Shown: positions 1 through 5,417, counted from the stretch's first letter. The stretch is 5,873 nucleotides of DNA from Microcaldota archaeon (GCA_016207225.1 JACQQB010000116.1:1-5873), one strand, 5' to 3'. Notes: generated from the sequence alone by a model not told the origin. Made by a program: numbers and translations.

Positions 1-543
1 AGAATAGGTTTTATAATTGAATGGAGAAGTTTTTGTTTGAGTAGTTTTACCTATTTCAAAACTATTGAACATTTCTTCCAGGATTGTCTCATATTTACTC
101 TTTTGTGACTTTTCAACAATAGTTTCTAACCTGTACAGAATAGTGTCTTGTTTAATGTAGATTATTTTTATTAGTAACTGTGAGACTGGATCTTCGAGTT
201 CAATCAGCTGTGCTGAGTAACCTTTGAACTTGATGGATTTTTTATTGGTAATCCTATCAGTACTTAACAAAAAGTCTTTTTCAATTGTTTCAACATCCTC
301 GAATGACTTGTTAGGATAGATTGTAACTGTAAAGCTTTCTTGGAAGTCATAATAAGAATCCTCTTTTTCTGAAGAAAATTGGACAGACATGTCTTTTTGT
401 ATCTTCCAATCTTTGGGGTGACTTATGGAGAATTCTTGAGTATTAAAAGTATCATAGGTTATTTCCTTCTCACCAAATGAGGTGCATCCTAAAAGTAGAA
501 TGGATGTTAGTAAGTAAAAACTAAGAATGGCGTGATTTTTCAT
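1..543 (-). CDS. PsbP-like membrane lipoprotein, 3' end off the window
   Basis: An open frame runs from an ATG at 543 to the left window edge, giving 181 codons with no stop, so the C-terminus is missing. Residues 1-20 form a lipoprotein signal: a basic N-terminus (MKNH), a hydrophobic stretch, and the lipobox L17-L18-G19-C20. The mature protein would therefore be lipid-anchored at Cys20 on the outer face of the membrane. After a short linker, residues 37-48 read EFSISHPKDWKI, the usual opening of PsbP-like/DUF domains found in many archaeal and bacterial lipoproteins (phenylalanine, then a P-x-x-W turn). Alternating polar and hydrophobic strands follow, and FNSFEIG near residue 160 resembles the end of that domain. 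The residues after it are Thr/Ser/Lys-rich and may be a linker to something beyond the window. The tRNA-Cys gene lies just upstream, and a TATA box at 564-575 fits leaderless transcription from the ATG. The molecular function is unknown. The lipoprotein call is firm and the family call is moderate. Confidence 0.8.
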   Translation of the reverse strand, partial: MKNHAILSFYLLTSILLLGCTSFGEKEITYDTFNTQEFSISHPKDWKIQKDMSVQFSSEKEDSYYDFQESFTVTIYPNKSFEDVETIEKDFLLSTDRITNKKSIKFKGYSAQLIELEDPVSQLLIKIIYIKQDTILYRLETIVEKSQKSKYETILEEMFNSFEIGKTTQTKTSPFNYKTYS

Positions 544-563
544 GTGATTCACTATTGATTGGG

Positions 564-575
564 TAAATATTTAAA
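564..575 (-). promoter_or_regulatory. TATA box for the PsbP-like lipoprotein gene
   Basis: The minus strand reads TTTAAATATTTA, a close match to the archaeal box A. Its centre is about 26 nt upstream of the ATG at 543. That is the usual TATA-to-start-site distance, so transcription would begin at or beside the start codon and the message would be leaderless. Only a weak Shine-Dalgarno-like AGTGA lies before the ATG, which agrees. The box directly abuts the 3' end of the tRNA-Cys gene (575 is the tRNA discriminator base), so tRNA end and promoter are packed together. Confidence 0.55.
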
Positions 576-662
576 GCCAGGAGTGAGAGTTGAACTCACC
601 TACGCCGGTTTCTACTTTTTAAAAATCTGCAGCCGGCTGCATAGCCGCTCTGCCATCCTGGC
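575..662 (-). tRNA. tRNA-Cys (anticodon GCA) with a 17-nt intron
   Basis: A full cloverleaf can be drawn on the minus strand. The acceptor stem GCCAGGA/TCCTGGC (662-656 with 582-576) pairs perfectly. The D stem GCA/TGC has a GG-containing loop, the anticodon stem is GCCGG/CCGGC (637-633 with 608-604), and a 4-nt variable loop is followed by the T stem GTGAG/CTCAC with loop TTCAACT. The anticodon GCA lies at 630-628. The discriminator base is U (position 575), the conserved identity base of tRNA-Cys. The 3' CCA is not encoded. After removal of the intron the mature length is 71 nt including the discriminator. The short variable loop excludes Leu and Ser. It is transcribed in the same direction as the genes on both sides, with a TATA-like element about 27-36 nt upstream. 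Confidence 0.95.
610..626 (-). other. Archaeal tRNA intron at the canonical 37/38 position
   Basis: Seventeen nucleotides interrupt the anticodon loop after base 37. The pre-tRNA folds into a textbook bulge-helix-bulge. The anticodon stem is followed by a 3-nt bulge AAA, a 4-bp central helix CUGC/GUAG (exon bases 32-35 with the intron 3' part, including one G-U pair) and a 3-nt bulge AGA. A terminal UUU/AAA helix closes a 4-nt loop. Cutting after the second base of each bulge releases exactly the intron and restores the 7-base anticodon loop CTGCAGA. Because both junctions carry an A, the boundaries could shift by one base without changing the product; the bulge geometry favours the position given. 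The intron also contains a run of five Ts. Confidence 0.9.
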
Positions 663-688
663 ATTGTGGTAGAATTAGGTAAAAGCAG

Positions 689-698
689 AAATAATAAG
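689..698 (-). promoter_or_regulatory. TATA-like box for the tRNA-Cys gene
   Basis: The minus strand reads CTTATTATTT, centred about 31 nt before the first tRNA base at 662. This suits an archaeal promoter starting a few bases upstream of the mature 5' end. It sits immediately after the stop codon of the DsbA-like gene (700-702). The same T-rich stretch, continuing to TGCTTTTACC, could also serve as a T-tract terminator for the thiL-dsbA unit. The match to box A is imperfect. Confidence 0.4.
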
Positions 699-699
699 C

Positions 700-1284
700 T
701 TATTTCAGCAGCTCTTTGTCAATCATGGTCTTAAACGTATTGAAAGGTTGGGCACCGATTACCATTTGTCCGTTTACAAAGAATGTCGGTGTACCGGTAA
801 TTCCTAGCTTTTCACCCAGTCTTAATTCAGAGATTACGATTGGCTTTTTTTCACCGCTGTCCAAGCATGCGTCAAACTTGGCCCCATTCAAGCCGAGTTC
901 TCTTGCATATTTCTTGAGGCTTACTGTATCCAGGGCATTTTGGTTTGCAAAGAGCTTGTCATGGTATTCCCAGAACTTTCCTTGGTCTACAGCACATTCG
1001 CTTGCTTCAGCAGCTTTCTCAGCCTTCTCATGTATTTGCATTAGTGGGAAATGTCTGTACTCAAGCCTTATATCCTGTCCATAGTAACTTTCAAGTTCTT
1101 TGATGACTATTGTCCCCTTAGCACAGAAAGGGCATTGAAAATCGCTGTATTCTACTACAGTGACTTTTGCATTTTCCCCACCCTTAAAAGGCTTGGAGTT
1201 TTTAGTTACATCTACCAGTTTTTCGTCTCCAGCGCAGCCTAGAAGAAGTAAGCTTAGTACGGTCAGAATAAATACATATTTCAT
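700..1284 (-). CDS. Lipid-anchored DsbA-family thiol oxidoreductase (thioredoxin fold)
   Basis: From the ATG at 1284 this is 194 residues. Residues 1-17 are a lipoprotein signal (MKY, hydrophobic core, lipobox L14-L15-G16-C17), so the enzyme should be tethered outside the membrane at Cys17. The thioredoxin-fold part begins near residue 40. VVEYSDFQCPFC gives the redox-active Cys51-Pro-Phe-Cys54, and TGTPTFFVNG carries the cis-proline at Pro166 next to the active site. The helical insertion typical of DsbA-like Thioredoxin_4 proteins lies between, with two further cysteines (Cys97 in the SECAVDQGKFWEYHDKLF region and Cys140 in FDACLDSG) that could form a second disulfide. The likely role is making, shuffling or reducing disulfides in exported proteins; direction cannot be told from sequence. 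An in-frame ATG 24 nt upstream (1308) lies inside the thiL end and would add eight residues before the signal. The 1284 start is preferred because GAGGT stands 6 nt before it. It follows thiL by 1 nt, implying cotranscription and coupled translation. No DsbB or VKOR partner is visible here. Confidence 0.88.
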   Translation of the reverse strand: MKYVFILTVLSLLLLGCAGDEKLVDVTKNSKPFKGGENAKVTVVEYSDFQCPFCAKGTIVIKELESYYGQDIRLEYRHFPLMQIHEKAEKAAEASECAVDQGKFWEYHDKLFANQNALDTVSLKKYARELGLNGAKFDACLDSGEKKPIVISELRLGEKLGITGTPTFFVNGQMVIGAQPFNTFKTMIDKELLK

Positions 1285-1285
1285 G

Positions 1286-2242
1286 CTAAAACCTCGTTTT
1301 AAACGCATCGTAGCCGTTTGGGTTGATTTTTTTCTTGTTTAAGTAAATTCCTTTCCCTTTTCTAACATTGCCTATTGGGTGAATATTGCCACCAGCATTT
1401 TTAATCTTATCCTGTAGTTTCTCGAAATGTTTGGAGTCGGCACTTAATAATAACTCATAGTCTTCCCCAATATTTAAGATTTGCTCGATAGGGATGCCAT
1501 GGCCTCTTGCAAACTTTCTGACATAAGTATCAACTGGTATTTTGTCAAGTTCGATATCAATTCTAACGTTGCTTGCTGAGGAGATTTCACTTACGGAGTA
1601 GAGTAATCCATCGGTAATGTCCATTCCTGCAGCCTTGATTTTACTTTCAGCTACGATTCTTCCTTCCCTGATTCTTGCAGTCGGATGGAGAAAAGCATTC
1701 AGGATCTTCCTAGGTACTTTTTCATTTTTAAGCAGGCCAAGCATCCCGCATGCCGCAGAGCCTATATTGCCAGTAACTGCAATTATGTCTCCTTCTCTGG
1801 AGTTTGATCTTTTTAAAATATCGGCATTTTGCATTGTGCCCACAGCAATTCCGGAGATGGTTAGTTCTTTAGCTTTTTTAGTATCGCCACCAACGAATGG
1901 AATGTTATACTCCCTGCAGGTGCTGTTTATTCCACTGATGATTCTTTTAAAGTCTCTAAATTCATAAGTTGAAGGAAGGCCAAAGGCTGCAAGAAAGGAG
2001 ATGGGCAAGGAGCCCATTGCAGCCAGATCACTTAAATTGGCGATGGTTATTTTTCTACCGATTTGTTCAAAAGTCATTTGAACTGGAAAGTGTGTACTCA
2101 AGAACATTATGTCTGTAGTCAAGACTACTGTTTCATTCCCGACTTTTACGCAGGCCGCATCATCTGCCCCTGGCTTTACTAGAACATTGTTGTTGGAGAA
2201 AAGACCGGCAGTTATGTATTGTATGAATTTCTTTTCACCCAT
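1286..2242 (-). CDS. thiL: Thiamine-monophosphate kinase ThiL
   Basis: ThiL phosphorylates thiamine monophosphate with ATP to give thiamine pyrophosphate, the last step of cofactor synthesis in the cytosol. All family motifs are present in order. They are GADDAA (25-30), TTD (42-44) before the H-F of STHF, NLSDLAAMG (69-77), GGDT (118-121), the glycine-rich TGNIGSAACGMLGL (157-170), HPTARIREG (186-194), MDITDG (207-212) and GEDYELL (259-265). The acidic residues of GADD, TTD, NLSD, GGD and DITDG are the usual Mg-nucleotide ligands. A C-terminal NPNGYDAF matches the normal family end, so the gene is complete at 318 residues, close to the usual size. The ATG at 2242 (MGEKKFIQYI) is chosen. A TTG at 2257 would add five residues, but the TATA box at 2271-2282 predicts a transcript start near 2250, after that codon. 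It is the first gene of a unit with the DsbA-like gene and has no other thiamine genes beside it here. Confidence 0.95.
   Translation of the reverse strand: MGEKKFIQYITAGLFSNNNVLVKPGADDAACVKVGNETVVLTTDIMFLSTHFPVQMTFEQIGRKITIANLSDLAAMGSLPISFLAAFGLPSTYEFRDFKRIISGINSTCREYNIPFVGGDTKKAKELTISGIAVGTMQNADILKRSNSREGDIIAVTGNIGSAACGMLGLLKNEKVPRKILNAFLHPTARIREGRIVAESKIKAAGMDITDGLLYSVSEISSASNVRIDIELDKIPVDTYVRKFARGHGIPIEQILNIGEDYELLLSADSKHFEKLQDKIKNAGGNIHPIGNVRKGKGIYLNKKKINPNGYDAFKTRF
1291..1295 (-). promoter_or_regulatory. Ribosome binding site that fixes the DsbA-like start
   Basis: The minus strand reads GAGGT, 6 nt before the ATG at 1284 and inside the last codons of thiL. It supports the lipoprotein-signal start rather than the in-frame ATG at 1308. 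Confidence 0.6.
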
Positions 2243-2270
2243 TTTAAAAGCTCTCAACCAACCACCACAT

Positions 2271-2282
2271 AAATTATATATA
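2271..2282 (-). promoter_or_regulatory. TATA box for thiL
   Basis: The minus strand reads TATATATAATTT. Its centre lies about 26 nt upstream of position 2250, which predicts a leader of only about 8 nt before the ATG at 2242. This is the main reason for rejecting the upstream TTG start. Confidence 0.5.
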
Positions 2283-2341
2283 GTGCGTATACTAAAGTCT
2301 AGTTGTATGGGTATTCTTTGAAGCTGGTATATATAGCTAAA

Positions 2342-2347
2342 GGGTGA
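2342..2347 (+). promoter_or_regulatory. Ribosome binding site of the CBS-domain gene
   Basis: GGGTGA lies 4 nt before the ATG at 2352 and matches the archaeal anti-Shine-Dalgarno (GGTGA core). It supports the first ATG over a second in-frame ATG at 2370. It also implies a leadered message, so the TATA-like box at 2328-2335 is probably too close to be this gene's promoter. Confidence 0.65.
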
Positions 2348-2351
2348 GAAA

Positions 2352-3437
2352 ATGCAGGCGACTGAAGAAATGCAGTGGTTTAAAGAAGCAATTACTATGG
2401 ATTATGAAGAGCCGTTAGGAAAGGCTTTGTCTGCCCTACAGAAATCAAAAACATGCATAGTAATTACCAGAGATAACAAATATTATGGCATTTTGGATGA
2501 TAGACACATAAGGCAGTTGGCATCTTACCCTTCAGTGGAAAAGGCTGGTTCTGAGGCAATTAGAGCGCCCACAATAGCATTGAACATGCCTGCTGTGGAT
2601 ATTTGCAAATTGTTTTTTACTGACCATTACAAAGCACTCCCAGTTGTTCAAAAGGAAAAAGTTGTAGGCATAATTACAAGGGCAGACCTGCTAAAGATAT
2701 TGTTGGATGGTGGGGAGATAGGGAAGAGGAGGGTAGAGGAGATAATGAGTTCTCCGCCACTTTACATTGAGGAGAATGCAACGATGATACAGGCAAGGGC
2801 TTTAATGAGGTCAGAAAACGTAAAAAGATTGGTAGTTACTAAAAACGGTTCATTCATAGGGATAGTTAGCACTTATGATATTGGTAAGCTGAACAAGCCA
2901 AAGGAAAAAGCGCCATTTTTAAGTGAGAAGGTTGCTTATGCCAAGCACCCGATAAGCTCTTTCATGAGAAGCGATGTACTGACAGTAGAGCCTGACGAAT
3001 CAGTGATTAATGCAGCTAAGCTAATGGCAGACAATGAAATTTCCGCTTTAATCGTGGCCGAGAACAATAGGCCCGTTGGTGTATTGACAGCTACGGATGT
3101 ATTTGAAACGGTGCTGACAGGGGAAAAGGAAAACATTTGGCTGGTGGGTTTGCCAGAAGAAGATAAGGAATATGCACAGGATATAATCGCTTTGTGCAAA
3201 AACACATTAAGTAAGATTGCCCAGAGTTTCAAAATTGAAAGCTTAACCTTGCATGTTAAGAAGCATGGAAGGAAGTACTCTGTAAGGGCTAGGGTGAATC
3301 ATGGTACAGTTACTTCACTCAGCAATTATGGCTGGGAATTAAAGCAAACAGTCAGGAAAGTGCTTGCAGAGATAAAAAAAGTCCTGGAAAAAGGCAAGCC
3401 CAACAGGATGCACACAAGAACTGGTTTGGAAGAGTAG
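2352..3437 (+). CDS. Four-CBS-domain protein with a C-terminal HPF/RaiA-like domain
   Basis: This 361-residue soluble protein has no signal or membrane segment. Four CBS repeats can be counted from their closing strand-turn-helix signatures: GILDDRHIRQL (46-56), VVGIITRADLLKIL (104-117), FIGIVSTYDIGKL (168-180) and PVGVLTATDVFETVL (241-255). CBS pairs form Bateman modules that usually bind AMP, ADP, ATP, SAM or similar ligands. The S/T-x-x-D arrangements in repeats 2-4 (TRAD, STYD, TATD) are the usual ribose-contacting residues; repeat 1 has DDRH instead and may not bind. Residues 260-350 are a separate domain. A strand (IWLVGLP) and a long helix are followed by the strand IESLTLHVKKHG, the strand KYSVRARVN and a basic helix WELKQTVRKVLAEIKKVLEK. 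This order resembles the HPF/RaiA (S30AE) ribosome-hibernation fold, so a nucleotide-gated ribosome-binding role is plausible but inferred. gatB follows after 34 nt in the same direction. The CBS call is secure; the C-terminal assignment is moderate. Confidence 0.85.
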   Translation: MQATEEMQWFKEAITMDYEEPLGKALSALQKSKTCIVITRDNKYYGILDDRHIRQLASYPSVEKAGSEAIRAPTIALNMPAVDICKLFFTDHYKALPVVQKEKVVGIITRADLLKILLDGGEIGKRRVEEIMSSPPLYIEENATMIQARALMRSENVKRLVVTKNGSFIGIVSTYDIGKLNKPKEKAPFLSEKVAYAKHPISSFMRSDVLTVEPDESVINAAKLMADNEISALIVAENNRPVGVLTATDVFETVLTGEKENIWLVGLPEEDKEYAQDIIALCKNTLSKIAQSFKIESLTLHVKKHGRKYSVRARVNHGTVTSLSNYGWELKQTVRKVLAEIKKVLEKGKPNRMHTRTGLEE

Positions 3438-3462
3438 CTGCAAGTATAATTCTGGCAGAAAT

Positions 3463-3466
3463 GGTG
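3463..3466 (+). promoter_or_regulatory. Ribosome binding site supporting the TTG start of gatB
   Basis: GGTG lies 5 nt before the TTG at 3472. The nearby ATG at 3461 is out of frame and stops after five codons, and no in-frame ATG or GTG is found between the CBS stop and the conserved IGLEIHVQL segment, so TTG is the best start. Confidence 0.55.
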
Positions 3467-3471
3467 TTAGT

Positions 3472-4836
3472 TTGGTAGTCATAGGCCTAGAAATACATGT
3501 TCAATTGAAAACTAAGTCTAAGCTTTTTTGCAAATGCAGTGCTACCTACAGGGATGTTGAGCAAAATAGCAACATTTGTCCTATATGCACTTCACAGCCA
3601 GGCTCTAAGCCCATGGCAATAACCAGAAGGGCATTGGAAAACTTACTAAAGATAGGCTTGGCCTTAAATTGCAAAATAAAAATCGATGAAAGAATTTACA
3701 TCCAAAGAAAGCACTATTTTTACCCGGATTTGCCATCCAACTACCAGAGGACTTCTTTGCCTATTGCCTATGATGGCATGGTTTCAAACATAAGAATTAG
3801 AGAACTACACATTGAGGAGGACCCCGGGAGATATGAGTTAAGGAAAGGTTTAGTGGATTACAATAGGTCTGGAGTGCCCTTGGTTGAAATTGTTACCGAC
3901 CCTGATTTGAGATCGCCAGAAGAAGCGAGGATGTTCCTTGAGGAGTTGCAGGCAATAACCGGATATTTGGATGCGACTAGGGAAGAGCCCGGTTCAATGA
4001 GGATAGATGCTAACATCAGCTTGGAGGGTGGAAACAGAGTTGAGGTGAAGAATATCAACTCATACAAGGGAGTTTACACGGCATTGAAATACGAGATAAT
4101 AAGGCAGGGTAACTTGGTGCAGAAAGGCTTGAAAGTGGAGCAGGAGACAAGGCACTTTGATGAAGCGCAGGGTATTACGCTAGGCTCAAGAAAAAAGGAG
4201 TCAGTTGCTGATTACAGGTATATACCAGACCCTGACCTGCCCCCGATATTAGTGACAGAGAGTTTAGTGACAGGTATAAGAAACACAATACCGGAGTTGC
4301 CACGGGATAAAGCTAGGAGATTGGTTAAACAGTTTAGGATTAAGGAGGAAGATGCCTGGATTTTGGTGAGTGAAAAAGAAGTTGCAGATTTGTTTGAGGA
4401 GTTGGCAAAGGAGATTGACCCACAAGCTTGTGCTTCCTGGCTACGCGGACCTTTGAAAAAGCAGCTTAATTACAGAAACTTATTGTTAAAAGACAGCGGT
4501 CTTTCCAAGCAGCATATTAAGGAATTGATACAGATGTATGTTAAAAATGAGATTACAGATAAGATTGCGGATGAGTTACTCATAAGCCTGTTTAAAGAAT
4601 CAAAATCTCCTAGAAAAATGGCTGAGGAGTTAGGCTTGAAGACAATATCGAATGTAAATGAAATTGAGGAAATAGTGAAGAAGATCATTAAAGAAAGCCC
4701 GAAAGCTGTTGAGGATTATTCGAATGGGGAGGAAAAGGCGCTACACTTCCTTTCAGGTAAAGTTATGAAAGAGACTAAGGGGAGAGCATCTCCGGAAATA
4801 GTACGGGATCTATTGAAAAAACTAGTGGGAAAATGA
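3472..4836 (+). CDS. gatB: Asp/Glu-tRNA amidotransferase subunit B (GatB)
   Basis: GatB is the kinase/tRNA-binding subunit of GatCAB. It activates Glu on tRNA-Gln or Asp on tRNA-Asn with ATP, and ammonia from GatA then makes Gln or Asn. Family motifs run through the protein: IGLEIHVQL (4-12), RKHYFYPDLPSNYQRT (79-94), IRELHIEEDPGR (109-120), VDYNRSGVPLVEIVTDPD (128-145, the signature block), GSMRIDANIS (174-183), EVKNINSYKG (191-200) and YRYIPDPDLPP (248-258). A CxC...CxxC set (Cys20, 22, 36, 39) forms the structural zinc site. The C-terminal YqeY-like tRNA-binding domain ends normally (AVEDYSNGEEKALHFLSGKVM, KGRASPEIV). At 454 residues it is complete though slightly short. No AspRS-like insertion is present, so it is GatB rather than archaeal GatE. 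The start codon is TTG. gatA and gatC are not in the window, so the complex must be encoded in parts. It overlaps the next gene by 4 nt. Confidence 0.96.
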   Translation: MVVIGLEIHVQLKTKSKLFCKCSATYRDVEQNSNICPICTSQPGSKPMAITRRALENLLKIGLALNCKIKIDERIYIQRKHYFYPDLPSNYQRTSLPIAYDGMVSNIRIRELHIEEDPGRYELRKGLVDYNRSGVPLVEIVTDPDLRSPEEARMFLEELQAITGYLDATREEPGSMRIDANISLEGGNRVEVKNINSYKGVYTALKYEIIRQGNLVQKGLKVEQETRHFDEAQGITLGSRKKESVADYRYIPDPDLPPILVTESLVTGIRNTIPELPRDKARRLVKQFRIKEEDAWILVSEKEVADLFEELAKEIDPQACASWLRGPLKKQLNYRNLLLKDSGLSKQHIKELIQMYVKNEITDKIADELLISLFKESKSPRKMAEELGLKTISNVNEIEEIVKKIIKESPKAVEDYSNGEEKALHFLSGKVMKETKGRASPEIVRDLLKKLVGK

Positions 4837-5411
4837 TAGAAAAAGAAATTTTGAAAACTCTGAGAATGTTGGAGATAAGAATAGGCACTTCATTCACTGT
4901 TGAGCAGAGTGGGTATGGAAAAGAAGTAATTGAGAAGTTGGAGAATGAAGGATTTTTGGAAAAGAGAGAAACTGGGTATGTTACGACTCAAAAAATGAGG
5001 GAAGTAATTAGAGTTATTCTTACCGGTGGCGTTTATGATATCTTGCATTGCGGGCATGCGTTCTTTTTGCAGAAATGCAAAGAGTTGTGCGATATTTTAG
5101 TCGTTGTGGTTGCAGCAGATAGCACGGTGATGAAAATCAAGAACAGAAAGCCTGTGCATGGTGCATTGGCAAGGGCTGCATTAGTGGGTTCACTAAAGCC
5201 AGTGGATTTAGCAGTGGTTGGCGATCCCGAGGATAAGTTGAAAGTTGTGAAGAGGGTCAACCCAAATGCTGTTGCGTTTGGCTATGACCAGAAAAATGGA
5301 GAAGTTGAGATGTGTAAGAAATTAGGGCTGGAAGTAATCAGAGTGGATAAGTTTTTAGAAGGAGATATGTACAAAACTTCTGGTATAATAAAGAGCTTGC
5401 GCAGTAATTAA
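4833..5411 (+). CDS. ribL: RibL-type FAD synthase with N-terminal winged-helix-like extension
   Basis: Residues 60-192 are a cytidylyltransferase-fold nucleotidyltransferase of the archaeal RibL kind, which joins FMN and ATP to give FAD and pyrophosphate. Visible motifs are GGVYDILHCGHAFFL (65-79, the GxFDxxHxGH nucleotide site with His72 and His75), KNRKPVHGALARAALVGSLKPVD (103-125), AFGYDQ (148-153, typical of RibL) and a C-terminal TSGIIKSL (182-189) in the place of the usual S/T-S-x-I-I motif. Residues 1-58 are extra compared with the roughly 150-residue stand-alone enzyme. They read as helix, helix (KEVIEKLENEGFLEKRE) and wing (TGYVTTQKM), like a winged helix. Cysteines 73, 82 and 86 cluster by the active site and Cys161 lies later. 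The ATG overlaps the gatB stop as ATGA, so translation is probably coupled, with a GTGGGA ribosome site just upstream. Glycerol-phosphate cytidylyltransferase is the main alternative; GYDQ favours FAD synthase. Confidence 0.85.
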   Translation: MIEKEILKTLRMLEIRIGTSFTVEQSGYGKEVIEKLENEGFLEKRETGYVTTQKMREVIRVILTGGVYDILHCGHAFFLQKCKELCDILVVVVAADSTVMKIKNRKPVHGALARAALVGSLKPVDLAVVGDPEDKLKVVKRVNPNAVAFGYDQKNGEVEMCKKLGLEVIRVDKFLEGDMYKTSGIIKSLRSN

Positions 5412-5417
5412 CCTAAC

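Larger units (their letters stand above)
2243..2351. promoter_or_regulatory. Divergent promoter region between thiL and the CBS-domain gene
   Basis: These 109 bases separate the minus-strand unit thiL-dsbA from the plus-strand unit CBS-gatB-ribL. They are AT-rich and contain several TATA-like elements: 2271-2282, 2287-2293 (GTATACT) and 2328-2335 (TATATATA). The 2271-2282 box is near-symmetric and could be read in either direction. The 2328-2335 box is flanked by two AGCT tetramers (2322-2325 and 2335-2338), which may be an operator-like dyad or chance. No riboswitch fold such as a TPP element was recognised ahead of thiL. Confidence 0.5.

Noticed and set aside
575..662. tRNA-Leu or tRNA-Ser with a long variable arm, suggested by the 88-nt span
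   Set aside because: The extra bases are an intron in the anticodon loop with bulge-helix-bulge structure. The variable loop is only 4 nt and the anticodon is GCA.
1285..1308. ATG at 1308 as start of the DsbA-like gene
   Set aside because: It would put eight residues (MRLKRGFS) before a good lipoprotein signal and overlap thiL. The ATG at 1284 has a GAGGT site at proper spacing.
716..1342. Plus-strand open frames opposite the DsbA-like gene
   Set aside because: They lie wholly or mostly antisense to a gene with clear catalytic motifs, lack recognisable domains and have no convincing ribosome sites.
2243..2257. TTG start at 2257 giving a five-residue longer ThiL
   Set aside because: The TATA box at 2271-2282 predicts transcription starting after this codon, and the ATG at 2242 opens with the family-like MGEKKFI. 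The choice is not certain.
1617..2321. Plus-strand open frames opposite thiL and its promoter
   Set aside because: They are antisense shadows of a fully motif-supported gene.
2243..2351. TPP riboswitch ahead of thiL
   Set aside because: The predicted leader is only a few bases long and no conserved TPP-element segments were seen.
3472..4836. GatE (subunit of the archaeal GatDE amidotransferase) instead of GatB
   Set aside because: The AspRS-like insertion that marks GatE is absent, and the length and C-terminal domain fit GatB.
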